DNA from: Sandaracinaceae bacterium
GTDB lineage: Bacteria > Myxococcota_A > Polyangia > Polyangiales > Sandaracinaceae
Length of the DNA: 64,000 nt
Assembly: GCA_020633195.1 (NCBI GenBank)
Contig: JACKEC010000016.1
Span: 310,001-374,000, forward strand
Reading direction: 5' to 3'
Position 1 is the first letter of the stretch; each line of letters opens with the position of its first letter. Positions 34,848 to 44,813 of this stretch are shown piece after piece. Position numbers and translations under genes: made by a program. Below the pieces are notes generated by a model. That model saw nothing but the letters and a program-made list of their open reading frames with translations. It did not search any database and was not told the origin of the DNA.

Positions 34848-37454
34848 CTACTCGTCTTGCACCTGAACGGTGATGTTGGTCTCGGCGCCCGGCTGAACGG
34901 TGATGTCGTCGCCGCCCCCGTCGTCGGGCACCTCGTCGCCGTCGGGGCCGATGATGATCGTGCCCCGCCCGGTGATGGAGTCCGGCCCGGAGCCGACCGG
35001 CGGGCGCGGGACGTGCTCGGGCGGCGGTCTGGTCCGCATCTCCTCGAGCAGGCGCTGCTCCTCGTCGATGGTGACGATCGTGTTGAGGATCTCGGACACG
35101 AGCCCTCGCGTCCGCGAGTAGTCCGTCGCCGGGGTGTAGCCGCTGTCGCCGAAGACGAAGTAGCGGTCGATGAACTCCTGACGCTCGCGCAGCTTGCGCT
35201 CGAAGATCGCGCGCAGGTCGGACGGCGACCGGATCACGTACGGCGTCAGGAAGAGCAGGAGGTTGGTCTTCTGCGTCGTCGTCGACTGACGGCGGAAGAG
35301 CACGCCGAGGAGCGGGATGTCCCCGAGGATCGGGATCTTGTCCTCGCTGGTCGTCACGCGGTCGCGCATCAGGCCGCCGATGACGACCGTCTGCTGGTCG
35401 CGCACGACGACCTGCGTCTTCGCGATGCGCTGGTTGATCGGGACGACGCCGAGGGTGCCCTGCGCCTCGCCCGCTTCGGAGATCTCCTCCTCGATCTCCA
35501 TCCGGATCTCGCCCGCGTCGTTGATGTGCGGGGTGATGCGGATCGTCGTGCCGACGTTCTGACGCTGGACGCCGCCGCCGAGGCCACCGAGGCCGCCGCT
35601 CAGGCCGGCGAGGCCGGCGAGGCCCGCGAGGCCCGACGCGCCGGAGGTCTGCCCGGACTGGCCGGCGAGGCCGGCGAGCGCGCTCGTCGCGCCGCCGAGG
35701 CCGGCGAGGCCCGACGTCTGGAGGGGGACGTTCGCGCCGACCGTGATCTCGGCCTGCACGTTGTCCATCGCCATGATGTGCGGCGTGGAGAGGACGTTGA
35801 CGTCGCCCGAGTTCGCGACGGCGTTGAGGACCACGCCGAAGCTCGGGATCGAGAAGCCGATGAGCTGCGCCGCCTCGGCGATCTCCGGCCCGCGCACGCC
35901 GACCGCGAGGCCGGTGAGCAGGTCGGGGCTGAGGGTCGGCGTCGCCGTCCGGCCGGCGTCGAAGCCGAACACGGAGAGGCCGTCGTCGGGCGAGGGCACG
36001 CCGCCGTGGAAGGCGAGGCCGAGGCTCGACGAGCGGTTGACGCTCAGCTCCATGATCACGGCCTCGATGAAGACCTGCCGCGGCGACATGTCGAGGCGGT
36101 CGATGACGCGCCGCAGCGACGCGTAGTCGTGCAGCGACGACGTGATGAGCAGGGAGTTGGTGGCCTTGTGGGCCTGGACGCTGATCTGGCCCTCGAACGA
36201 GGTCGAGCCCGACGCGCCGGCCGCGGCGGGGGCTGCCGCGCCGGGGCGGCCCCCGGCGGCCTTCGTCGACGAGGCGCCCCCGCGGCCCGTGATCAGGGCC
36301 TGGAGGGTCGTCGCCATCTGCTCGGAGTCCGCGTACTGCAGCGGGTGCACGTGGATCGAGCCCTCGCCCTCGACGGGGATGTCGAGCGCGCGGATGACCT
36401 CGAGGATGCGCAGGTAGGCGCGCTCGGTCGCGAGGATGATGAGCGAGTTGGTGCGCTCGTCCGGGAGGATGTTGGTGATCCGCGCCTCGCCGGAGCTCGC
36501 GCCCACGGTCTCGGCGGTGCCCTCGGCCGCGGCGGCGGGCTGACCGGCGCCCGCGGCGGCCTGCGCGGCGCGCGCACGCGCGGCGGCGGCGCGAGCCCGC
36601 GCGGTCGCGGCCTGAGTCGCCGCGAGGGCCTGCTCACCGGAGCCGCCCGAGCCCCCCGATCCGCCCGCGCTCGGGAAGATCTCTTGCAGCCTCGAGGCGA
36701 GCTCGGTCGCGTTCGCGTAGTGGATCGGCTCGATCCAGATCTGCTCGCCGGTCCGGGGGACGTCGATCTCCTGCAGGATGCGGAGCATCCGCCGGATGTT
36801 CGTGCCCGTGTCGGTGATGATGATCGTGTTGGTGGGCGCGTACGCCGTGATGTTCCCCTCGCGCGACTTGAAGCGCGCGAGCAGGGTGGCGACGTCCTCC
36901 GCCGAGACGTTCTGCACGCGGTGCATGCGCGTCACGTAGCGGTCGTCCGAGGGGGTGGCCTGGCCGTCGGTGTAGAGCGGCAGCGGGTTGGTCTCGGCGC
37001 CCGCCGACTCGACGATCTTGAGGTAGCGACCGGCCGGGACGATGGTCATCCCGTTGAGCTGGAGGATCGAGAGGAACGCCGCGTACGCGGCCGCCGCGGT
37101 GACGGGGCGCTCGCTGGCGACGGTGGCCTTGATGGAGCGCGCCTTGCCCGGGAGGATGAAGCGCTTGCCCGTGATGCGGCTGATCATCCGCACGAGGTCG
37201 GGCAGGTCCGCGTCCTCGAGCGTGAAGTCCACGACCGCGCTCGGCGGCGTGCGACCGCCGTCGCGCCCCTCGAGGCCCGTGCGGAACGGGCGGAGCTTGC
37301 CGGCCGCGCCGCTCGGGGCGTCGTCGTCGCCGCCCTGCTGCACTTGGACCGGGATCCGCGGCATGCCCGGGGGCTGGGCCGAAGTGAGACCGATCGCGCA
37401 GAGCATCACGGATGCGCTCGTCAGCAGGATCGGGAGTGCGATTCGTAGCCTCAA
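34848..37454 (-). CDS. gspD: Type II secretion outer-membrane secretin GspD
   Basis: The product is 868 aa from TTG at 37454, which has TAGGAG at a good distance; GTG or ATG starts further up would run into gspC. It has a signal peptide (cut near LTSAQ), N0 (about 74-150), N1-N3 (about 170-465) and a secretin barrel (about 470-740) with VPLQTSG and ILGDIPLLGVLF. Ala- and Gly-rich linkers break the N-domains (262-320, 391-418), and a 48-residue Gly/Leu/Ala insertion (581-628) sits just after the gate-region VPLQTSG. A long C-terminal extension (about 740-868) is rich in Pro, Gly and Asp and may bind a pilotin or the outer membrane. Confidence 0.9.
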   Translation of the reverse strand: MRLRIALPILLTSASVMLCAIGLTSAQPPGMPRIPVQVQQGGDDDAPSGAAGKLRPFRTGLEGRDGGRTPPSAVVDFTLEDADLPDLVRMISRITGKRFILPGKARSIKATVASERPVTAAAAYAAFLSILQLNGMTIVPAGRYLKIVESAGAETNPLPLYTDGQATPSDDRYVTRMHRVQNVSAEDVATLLARFKSREGNITAYAPTNTIIITDTGTNIRRMLRILQEIDVPRTGEQIWIEPIHYANATELASRLQEIFPSAGGSGGSGGSGEQALAATQAATARARAAAARARAAQAAAGAGQPAAAAEGTAETVGASSGEARITNILPDERTNSLIILATERAYLRILEVIRALDIPVEGEGSIHVHPLQYADSEQMATTLQALITGRGGASSTKAAGGRPGAAAPAAAGASGSTSFEGQISVQAHKATNSLLITSSLHDYASLRRVIDRLDMSPRQVFIEAVIMELSVNRSSSLGLAFHGGVPSPDDGLSVFGFDAGRTATPTLSPDLLTGLAVGVRGPEIAEAAQLIGFSIPSFGVVLNAVANSGDVNVLSTPHIMAMDNVQAEITVGANVPLQTSGLAGLGGATSALAGLAGQSGQTSGASGLAGLAGLAGLSGGLGGLGGGVQRQNVGTTIRITPHINDAGEIRMEIEEEISEAGEAQGTLGVVPINQRIAKTQVVVRDQQTVVIGGLMRDRVTTSEDKIPILGDIPLLGVLFRRQSTTTQKTNLLLFLTPYVIRSPSDLRAIFERKLRERQEFIDRYFVFGDSGYTPATDYSRTRGLVSEILNTIVTIDEEQRLLEEMRTRPPPEHVPRPPVGSGPDSITGRGTIIIGPDGDEVPDDGGGDDITVQPGAETNITVQVQDE

Positions 37455-37461
37455 GGTGCTC

Positions 37462-38442
37462 CTACCGGATCTGGTAGTCGATGGTCTGGTCGGACCCACG
37501 ACGCTGGAGGTTGATGGTGATGCGGTCCGCGGCGCGGAGCCGCGCGTAGGCCTCGAGCGCGCTGTCCGGCGCGGTCATGTCGTAGCCGTTGATCGTGCGC
37601 AGCATGTCGCCGTTCTGGATGCCCAGGCGGCCGAGCAGGCTGCTGCGGCGGATGCCGTAGAGCTTCACGCCCACGACGCGCCCGCCCTCCTCGTGAGGGA
37701 TGACGCGGGCGGTGCGCATGAGCGCCGCCTGGTTCGCGAGGAGGCGGTCGACGAGCGAACGCTCGATCGTGTACTGGCGCTCGCTGACCTTGGTGATGCC
37801 GTTGTCGAGCGCGGCCTGGTCCATCCCGCCGCTCGACGCCGCGTCGGCGGCCATCTCGGCGCGGACCGCCGCGGGCGAGGGCGCCGGCGCCGTCGCGACC
37901 TGAGGCGCGCCCTCCTCGGCGAACATGGACAGCGAGCAGAGGTTCCCGCCGCGCGGCCGGAGGATCACCCGGTTGCGCACGATGGAGACGATCTCGCGAC
38001 CGTCGACCTCCATGCCCGACTGGTAGAGCATCGCGACCCCGCTGGCGCTGGTGATCGCGGCGAACGAGTCCTCCTCGTTGCGCATCCGGACGAAGGCCCC
38101 GACGAGGCGCATGCTGCCGTCGCATGGCGGCGGGGGCGCGTTCGGGTCGACCTCCTCGGGCGGGGTGTCGTCCTCGACGATCTCCTCGGGCGGCGGCTCG
38201 TCGATGTCGAGCCGACCGGTCTCGTGGTCGAACATGTTGCGCCGCAGGACGGGCGTCGGATCGATCGTCTCCGGCGGCGTCGGCCGCACCGCGCCGAGCG
38301 GCTCCACGCTGTGGGAGTCGAGCGGCAAGACGCTCGCGGCGAGCATCTTGGTGCTCCCCTGCGCTACGAGGAGCCCGGTGAGGCCCAGCGTGGAGAACAC
38401 GATGGCGGCCGCGATGCGGCGCTGTCGGCGGGTACTGGCCAA
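37462..38442 (-). CDS. gspC: Type II secretion protein GspC with PDZ domain
   Basis: The product is 326 aa from TTG at 38442; an in-frame TAA lies just upstream, so it is the only plausible start. It has an N-terminal membrane helix (about 10-30), an acidic Pro/Glu linker and an HR domain (about 108-178) with MRLVGAFVRM. A PDZ-like domain follows (about 225-326) with the signature GVKLYGIRRSSLLGRLGIQNGD. GspC links the inner-membrane platform to the secretin and selects substrates. No ribosome site is visible; GATAAT lies 5 bases before the start codon, so the transcript may be leaderless. Confidence 0.85.
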   Translation of the reverse strand: MASTRRQRRIAAAIVFSTLGLTGLLVAQGSTKMLAASVLPLDSHSVEPLGAVRPTPPETIDPTPVLRRNMFDHETGRLDIDEPPPEEIVEDDTPPEEVDPNAPPPPCDGSMRLVGAFVRMRNEEDSFAAITSASGVAMLYQSGMEVDGREIVSIVRNRVILRPRGGNLCSLSMFAEEGAPQVATAPAPSPAAVRAEMAADAASSGGMDQAALDNGITKVSERQYTIERSLVDRLLANQAALMRTARVIPHEEGGRVVGVKLYGIRRSSLLGRLGIQNGDMLRTINGYDMTAPDSALEAYARLRAADRITINLQRRGSDQTIDYQIR

Positions 38443-38590
38443 GACGAATTATCTCGCACGCGTTAAGAGCAACGGCCGTGCCTAGCCCGCGGATCTTCGA
38501 ACCGCCAGCGAAAAGGCCCTCTTTCGGCTGCAAACGGCGCGACAGGATGACAAGCGCGGAGGGTGGACCCCCGGTCGTTCTGACAATCTG

Positions 38591-39139
38591 TCATGGGCTC
38601 GGAGGCGGTGCGCACTGCATGTCGGCCAGCGCTTCGGCGCGGTAGTGGTAGCTGCAGGCCGAGACCCGCCCATCCGCCTCGATGGTGAAGGCGAGCCCGT
38701 CGACCTCGACGAACGGGAGCCGGATGGTGGTGACCCCCTCGTCGGGCGGGAAGCGCTGCCGGCAGATCGTGTCGCACAGGCAGGCGGCGTGCGCCGCGTT
38801 GGGGAACGAGTTGGTGCGGCAGTGGCCGAACGCGGTCCGCAGGGATTGGAGGTGGGCGATCCGGGGATGGGTCCGGCGCTCGGGGGAAGCAGAGCCCGGC
38901 ACCGACGCGGCCTCGGAGGCGGGCTCGGAAGCGGCCTCGGGCTCGGGCTCGGACGCGGGCTCGGGCTCGGACGCGGGCTCGGGCTCGGACGCGGGCTCGG
39001 AAGCGGCCGCGGGCTCAGGCTCGGGCTCGGACGCGGCCTCCGACGCCGACTCGGCCCCAGCCCCGCCCGCTCCTCCGCACGCGATCACCCACACGAACAC
39101 CATCGGCCACGCCCGCACCCCTCTTGGTACGCGTGGCAT
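38591..39139 (-). CDS. EP-rich low-complexity lipoprotein
   Basis: The product is 182 aa from ATG at 39139, with GGAGG 10 bases upstream; ATG at 39169 has no such site. The lipobox is VWVIAC. A Gly/Ala stretch leads into a long tract of repeated Glu-Pro-Ala-Ser units (about residues 30-85), then a compact C-terminal domain of about 85 residues with six cysteines (HCRT, CLCDTIC, CSYH, QCAPP). It lies between the NtrC-type regulator and the T2SS operon, transcribed the same way. No known family is recognised. Confidence 0.65.
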   Translation of the reverse strand: MPRVPRGVRAWPMVFVWVIACGGAGGAGAESASEAASEPEPEPAAASEPASEPEPASEPEPASEPEPEAASEPASEAASVPGSASPERRTHPRIAHLQSLRTAFGHCRTNSFPNAAHAACLCDTICRQRFPPDEGVTTIRLPFVEVDGLAFTIEADGRVSACSYHYRAEALADMQCAPPPSP

Positions 39140-39193
39140 CGCCGAGGTTCCTCCGCTTCGCCCCATCACGCGTCTTCGACGGCGCCGACAGCG

Positions 39194-40537
<1,344 letters not shown>

Positions 40538-40563
40538 CGGACTTGACTCTCTGACAGGGGTTG

Positions 40564-40578
40564 AGGACATTGTGTCCT
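40564..40578. promoter_or_regulatory. Palindrome upstream of the NtrC-type gene
   Basis: AGGACA-ttg-TGTCCT is a perfect 6-bp inverted repeat 27-41 bases upstream of the chosen start codon at 40537 and across the alternative start at 40570. It lies in the AT-richer stretch between the radical SAM gene and the regulator. It may be an operator for self-regulation; no second copy was found nearby. Confidence 0.35.
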
Positions 40579-40657
40579 GTGTCGTCATCATGGCAAGTCA
40601 AATGACACGTTGGCAGCGAGGTTTCATTCCCCGAGCGGACAAGTCGCTGGAAAGACA

Positions 40658-41662
40658 TCAGAAATCCAGGGCGAGCTGACCGCGTGGCGGAGCCTCCGGG
40701 AGCTCCCGATCGTCGAGCCCCAGGCGCTTCACGTGCAGATCGAAGAGCCGCTCGACGAGGGTCCAGCGGGCCCCCGCGCCTCCCATCCGCCGCCCGAAGC
40801 GGACGTCGTTCAGCGTGCCGCCGCGCATCTCGCGCAGGCCGTTCTCGATCTTGCTGGCGCGGTTCGGGAGCGCCTCGCGCACCCGCTCGAAGAAGTAGGG
40901 GGCCACCTCGCGGGGGAGCCTCGCGAGGGTCATGAACGCGGTGCGCGCGCCCGCCTCGCGCGCGCGCTCGAGGATCTCCGGGACCATCGAGTCGTTGATC
41001 CCGGGCAGGATCGGCGACAGCCCGACGCCGACGGGGACGCCGGCCTCGGCGAGGCGCCGGACCGTCTCGAAGCGAGCGTCGATGGGCGGCGCGAAGGGGT
41101 CGAACACCTTGCGCATCGCGTCGTCCGCGAAGGCGATGCTCACCGACACCCGACAGCCCGCGCGCGCCGTCAGCTCTTGCAGCACGTCGAGGTCCCGACG
41201 GATGAGCGTGCCCTTGGTGATCAGGCCCACCGGGTTCCTGTGCTTCGCGCAGATCGCGAGGCAGCGCCGCGTGAGCTCGTACGAGGCCTCGAGGGGTTGG
41301 TAGCAGTCGGTGTTGCCGCTGAACGCGATCGTCTCGAAGGCCCACGAGCGCTTGCGGAGGTGGCGCTCGAGCAGCTCGGGCGCGTTGACCTTCACGACGA
41401 GCTTGCGGTCGAAGTCGGTGCCGGCGCCGAAGTCCCAGTATTGATGGCTCGGCCGGGCGTAGCAGTAGATGCAGCCGTGGAAGCAGCCGCGGTACGGGTT
41501 GAGGCTGTAGCGGAACCCGATGTCGGGGCTCCGGTTCTCGGCCAGGATGGTCTTCGCCCGCTCCTCGTAGATCTCGAGCCGCACGTCGGTCGGGACGTCC
41601 CACTCGACGTGCGCGGAGTGGAACGGGTTGGGCGGGTTCTCCACGCGGCGCGGCCGAGGCAC
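40658..41662 (-). CDS. PA0069/SplB-like radical SAM protein
   Basis: The product is 334 aa. The radical SAM cluster motif is CFHGCIYCYAR (Cys60, Cys64, Cys67), preceded by SLNPYRGC, which together with the following SHQYWDFGAGTDF is the pattern of the PA0069 family, related to spore photoproduct lyase. Later segments (AFSGNTDCYQPLE and LITKGTLIRRD) fit the partial TIM barrel. The substrate of this family is not established. ATG at 41662 is the first in frame, and the divergent CAP gene starts 151 bases away. Confidence 0.82.
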   Translation of the reverse strand: MPRPRRVENPPNPFHSAHVEWDVPTDVRLEIYEERAKTILAENRSPDIGFRYSLNPYRGCFHGCIYCYARPSHQYWDFGAGTDFDRKLVVKVNAPELLERHLRKRSWAFETIAFSGNTDCYQPLEASYELTRRCLAICAKHRNPVGLITKGTLIRRDLDVLQELTARAGCRVSVSIAFADDAMRKVFDPFAPPIDARFETVRRLAEAGVPVGVGLSPILPGINDSMVPEILERAREAGARTAFMTLARLPREVAPYFFERVREALPNRASKIENGLREMRGGTLNDVRFGRRMGGAGARWTLVERLFDLHVKRLGLDDRELPEAPPRGQLALDF

Positions 41663-41812
41663 GCCCTCAACCTGTCACGACGCTGGACGGGTGTACAGTG
41701 GTGGCGCGCGGAGGGTGCCTCGGGTCCCCGGCGCTGAACCCCGCCGGGGGACACCCGGCCAGGGCAACCACTGCGGCCTGGTCGCGGTATGGCGGTTGCT
41801 CTTGGAGCGGGC

Positions 41813-42478
41813 ATGGCCCGTGGCCTCCTCTCGCGCGCTCGCGCGGTGCTCGGCTCGCTCTTGGTCCTCTACGCGGGGTGCGTGGGCGAGATCACGACCG
41901 ACCACGTCGGTCCTCCCGGCACCACGCCGAGGCCGGACGCCGGGTGGTCGAGCGACGCCGGCGCGACGCCGCCGCCTCCGCCGCCGGGCGTCGACGCGGG
42001 CCGCCCGGACGCCGGCTCGACCGACGCGGGCAGCGGCGCGCCGCCTCCGCCGATCGACGCGGGGGCTCCATCGACAGGGGACCTGACGCCGGCCGAGCTC
42101 GATCTCCTCGGCGCGCTCAACGACGAGCGGACGCGCCTCGGGCTCGGGACCGTCGAGCCGGATCCGCGGCTGATGTGCGCGGCGCGCAAGCACGCCCTCG
42201 ACGTCGGCGGCAGCGGCGCCTGCGGGCACGTGGGCAGCGACGGGACCTGGCCCTGGGATCGCGCGATGGCGTGTGGATTCCCGCAAGACACGTGGACGGT
42301 CAACGAGATCGCGGCGGGCCCCGGCTTCACCGACGGCGCGGACGCGGTCTGGGGCTGGAGCCAGTCACCCGGTCACTACGCGGCGCTCACCCACACACGC
42401 GCGCGCACCGTCGGGGTCGCGGTTCACAACACCTGCTTCATCGCGCTGTTCGACTGCTGCGTCGCGGGCTCGGAGTAG
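41813..42478 (+). CDS. CAP/SCP-domain lipoprotein
   Basis: The product is 221 aa from ATG at 41813 with GGAG 5 bases upstream; the ATG at 41789 is followed by AT-rich codons and was rejected. The lipobox is LLVLYAGC. An Ala/Asp/Gly/Pro spacer (PDAGWSSDAG type) leads to a CAP domain (about 95-221) with LLGALNDERTRLGL, HVG and WSQSPGHYAALTH, where the His and Glu residues of the CAP cleft are preserved. Three to four cysteine pairs may cross-link the domain. The 3' end overlaps the convergent membrane-protein gene by 55 bases. Confidence 0.8.
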   Translation: MARGLLSRARAVLGSLLVLYAGCVGEITTDHVGPPGTTPRPDAGWSSDAGATPPPPPPGVDAGRPDAGSTDAGSGAPPPPIDAGAPSTGDLTPAELDLLGALNDERTRLGLGTVEPDPRLMCAARKHALDVGGSGACGHVGSDGTWPWDRAMACGFPQDTWTVNEIAAGPGFTDGADAVWGWSQSPGHYAALTHTRARTVGVAVHNTCFIALFDCCVAGSE

Positions 42479-42924
42479 GGGCGCCGCCACCCGATCGCGA
42501 GCGCGATCCCGAGCGCGGGGAGCGTCCACAGATCGGTCGGGTCCATCGTCAGCGTGACCGGCCGCAGGGCGACGAGGTGGCCCGCGGCGAGCGAGCGGAA
42601 GGGCACCTGCAGCGCGCCGAGGCCGAACCGGTAGCCCCACGCCGCGTCGTCGAAGACGTTGATGGTGGCCATGACCAGCCCGGTCGCGAGGCACCACGAC
42701 ACCAACGTCGCGTTGCCTTCGAAGGGCGGGCCGCGCCGCGCGCGCAGCATCTCGAAGAACGCGGTCGGGAGCAGCGGGAAGACGGCGAGGCTCGCGACGT
42801 CGCTGAGCTTGCCGGTGAGCGCGTCGTGGAGCTGGTCCTTGAGGACGTGATCGTTGAGCGCCCAGAGCGCGAGGAGCGCGAGCGTCGCCGGGTGCAGCAG
42901 GAAGTCGCCCGCGCGTCGGGTCAC
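42424..42924 (-). CDS. Small polytopic membrane protein
   Basis: The product is 166 aa from GTG at 42924, which overlaps the upstream gene's stop (GTGA). About four hydrophobic helices are visible (for example FLLHPATLALLALWALNDH, LATGLVMATINVF and TLPALGIALAIGW). The C-terminal 18 codons overlap the 3' end of the CAP gene on the other strand. No family is recognised. Coupling to the exported protein upstream suggests a shared envelope role. Confidence 0.6.
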   Translation of the reverse strand: MTRRAGDFLLHPATLALLALWALNDHVLKDQLHDALTGKLSDVASLAVFPLLPTAFFEMLRARRGPPFEGNATLVSWCLATGLVMATINVFDDAAWGYRFGLGALQVPFRSLAAGHLVALRPVTLTMDPTDLWTLPALGIALAIGWRRPYSEPATQQSNSAMKQVL

Positions 42925-43487
42925 GGGACCCTCGTGAGGCGGATGATCCCGGGGGGCTCGGTGTAGGGGCTGCGCGCGGAGCCCATGAACCCCTGCGCGG
43001 CCCACGTGCTGGGCGTCGCGCTCGCGATCTGGATCGTCACCTCGAAGGAGCAGGTCCCGCTGATCGTCTCCTCGCACTCGTCGACGAGCTGCTCCCAGCC
43101 GAGGATCACGTTCCTCGCCCGCAGCTCCGGCGCGCCGGGCACCGCGCTCGAGTCGGCGGCGAGCTCGGCGCCGTTCGGCCCGAGCACCACGAGGCTCGCG
43201 GCGGAGTCCGCCGTCTCGAGATGGACGCCGAGCTGGCCGCTGTCGATCTCGGCCAGCGCCTCCACGCTCATGTCGAGCCGGAGCACGATCTCGCTCTCGC
43301 CCGCCTCGGTGGATCCGTCGAGGCGGAAGTCGCGCGCCCAGCTGATCGTGGCGCCGTCGACGGCGACGCCGGCGTCGTACTCGGCCGGCGGCTCGGGATC
43401 GACGCGGGACGTCGCGATCGTGGTGGCGGCGATGGCGACGCCGACGAGGGCGGTGGAAGCGTGGCGAATCCAAGCGGAGTGAAGCAT
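42921..43487 (-). CDS. Exported protein of unknown function
   Basis: The product is 188 aa with a hydrophobic N-terminal segment (about 9-26) that acts as signal peptide or anchor. The remainder is beta-rich, with a jelly-roll-like strand pattern (EIVLRLDMSVEAL, ASLVVLGPNGAEL, CSFEVTIQIA) and one disulfide-type Cys pair (CEETISGTC). It contains no recognisable catalytic motif. It is coupled by four bases to the small membrane protein gene and begins about 50 bases after the kinase stop. Confidence 0.6.
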   Translation of the reverse strand: MLHSAWIRHASTALVGVAIAATTIATSRVDPEPPAEYDAGVAVDGATISWARDFRLDGSTEAGESEIVLRLDMSVEALAEIDSGQLGVHLETADSAASLVVLGPNGAELAADSSAVPGAPELRARNVILGWEQLVDECEETISGTCSFEVTIQIASATPSTWAAQGFMGSARSPYTEPPGIIRLTRVP

Positions 43488-43538
43488 GCCCAGACGGGAT
43501 TGCAGGACCCGTACCGCCCGAGCGCGTGCCAGAGTGGG

Positions 43539-44786
43539 TCAGCGCAGCAGGTAGAGCGCGAGCACTCCCGTCGCGAGCCCGAGCACGAGCATCGCCACGA
43601 AGAGCGCCGCGATCCGGAAGGTGCGATCCGGTCCCTCGTCGACCTCTGGCAACGCGGGCGGCATCGAGACCACGGGGGTCGGGGTCTCCGGGATCGGCGC
43701 GCCCGAGGGCCGCTCGACGACCGGCGCGAGGGCGTCGGTCTCCTCGGTCTCCGCGGGGACGGTCCGGAACGGGGTCGTCGAGTCGCCCTCGGCGGACGGC
43801 ACGGTCCGGACTTCGTAGTCGGGGTCGGCGAGCTCGCGCCGCTTCTCGAGGAGGCGCGCGAACGAGGTCTCGACCCACTCGCCGATCTGGTGGCGCGGGG
43901 GCTCGCCGCCGAACATCGCGAGCGCGTCCTCGAGCGCCTCGAACATCGAGCGCGCGTCCTGGAAGCGCCGATCCGGGGACCGCGACAACGCGCGCAGGAT
44001 CGGCTGATCGAAGAGCGCCGGGGGCTTGAGCCCGACCGTGCTCGGCGGCGGCACGTCGAGGGAGACGAGCTGCGCGACGTTCTTCGCGATGTCGTCGGTG
44101 TCGTAGAGCCGCTCGCCGGTGAGCGCGTTCCAGAGCAGGACGCCCATCGAGAAGACGTCGGCGCGGCGGTCGAAGGCGCGGCCGAGCGCGACCTCGGGCG
44201 CCACGTAGCCGACCTTGCCCTTCACGATCCCGGGCATCGTCTTGGTCGCCCGCGCGCGCGCCTTCGCGGTGCCGAAGTCGGTGATGCGGGCGATGCCGTC
44301 GGTCCCGATGATGAGGTTCCCGGGCGTCACGTCGCGGTGCACGAGATCGAGCGAGCGACCGTCCGCGTCGCACAGCTCGTGGGACGCGGCGAGGCCGAGC
44401 AGGGCGTCCATCGCGATGGGCACGATCAGGCTGGCGGGGCGGAACCTCGGCTTGGGCGCGAGCAGGCGGTCGAGCGCGACCCCGTCCACGTACTCCATCG
44501 CGATGTAGTAGACGCCGTTCGCGAAGCCGAGATCGACGATGCCGACCACGTTGGGGTGCTGGATCCGCGCGGCGATCCGGGCCTCGTCCATCAGCATCGT
44601 GACCAGCTCGGGCTGCGTCGCGAGGTGCGGGTGCATGACCTTGAGGGCGTGGATGCGCGAGAAGCCCTCCACGCCCGTCTTGCGGCCGAGGTACACGGTC
44701 GCCATGCCGCCCACCCCGATTCGGCGCAGCAGCTCGTACGGACCGACGCGCGGGGTCTCCGCGCCCGTGTGCTCGGGCTCGCTCAT
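43539..44786 (-). CDS. Membrane-anchored Ser/Thr kinase with HRDVTPGN loop
   Basis: The product is 415 aa. The kinase domain has glycine loop IGVGGMATVYLG (23-34), Lys49 in ALKVM, HRDVTPGN (150-157), DFG (170-172) and the APE motif (196-198). HRDV-S/T-P-xN replaces the usual HRDLKPxN, as in a branch of myxobacterial kinases; the catalytic Asp is kept, so activity is expected. An acidic Pro/Thr linker (about 310-390) leads to one membrane helix at the very C-terminus (about 393-413), so the kinase is tail-anchored and has no exported sensor. Confidence 0.9.
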   Translation of the reverse strand: MSEPEHTGAETPRVGPYELLRRIGVGGMATVYLGRKTGVEGFSRIHALKVMHPHLATQPELVTMLMDEARIAARIQHPNVVGIVDLGFANGVYYIAMEYVDGVALDRLLAPKPRFRPASLIVPIAMDALLGLAASHELCDADGRSLDLVHRDVTPGNLIIGTDGIARITDFGTAKARARATKTMPGIVKGKVGYVAPEVALGRAFDRRADVFSMGVLLWNALTGERLYDTDDIAKNVAQLVSLDVPPPSTVGLKPPALFDQPILRALSRSPDRRFQDARSMFEALEDALAMFGGEPPRHQIGEWVETSFARLLEKRRELADPDYEVRTVPSAEGDSTTPFRTVPAETEETDALAPVVERPSGAPIPETPTPVVSMPPALPEVDEGPDRTFRIAALFVAMLVLGLATGVLALYLLR

Positions 44787-44813
44787 CGAGGGCCGGGGCG
44801 AGGATACCGCGCA

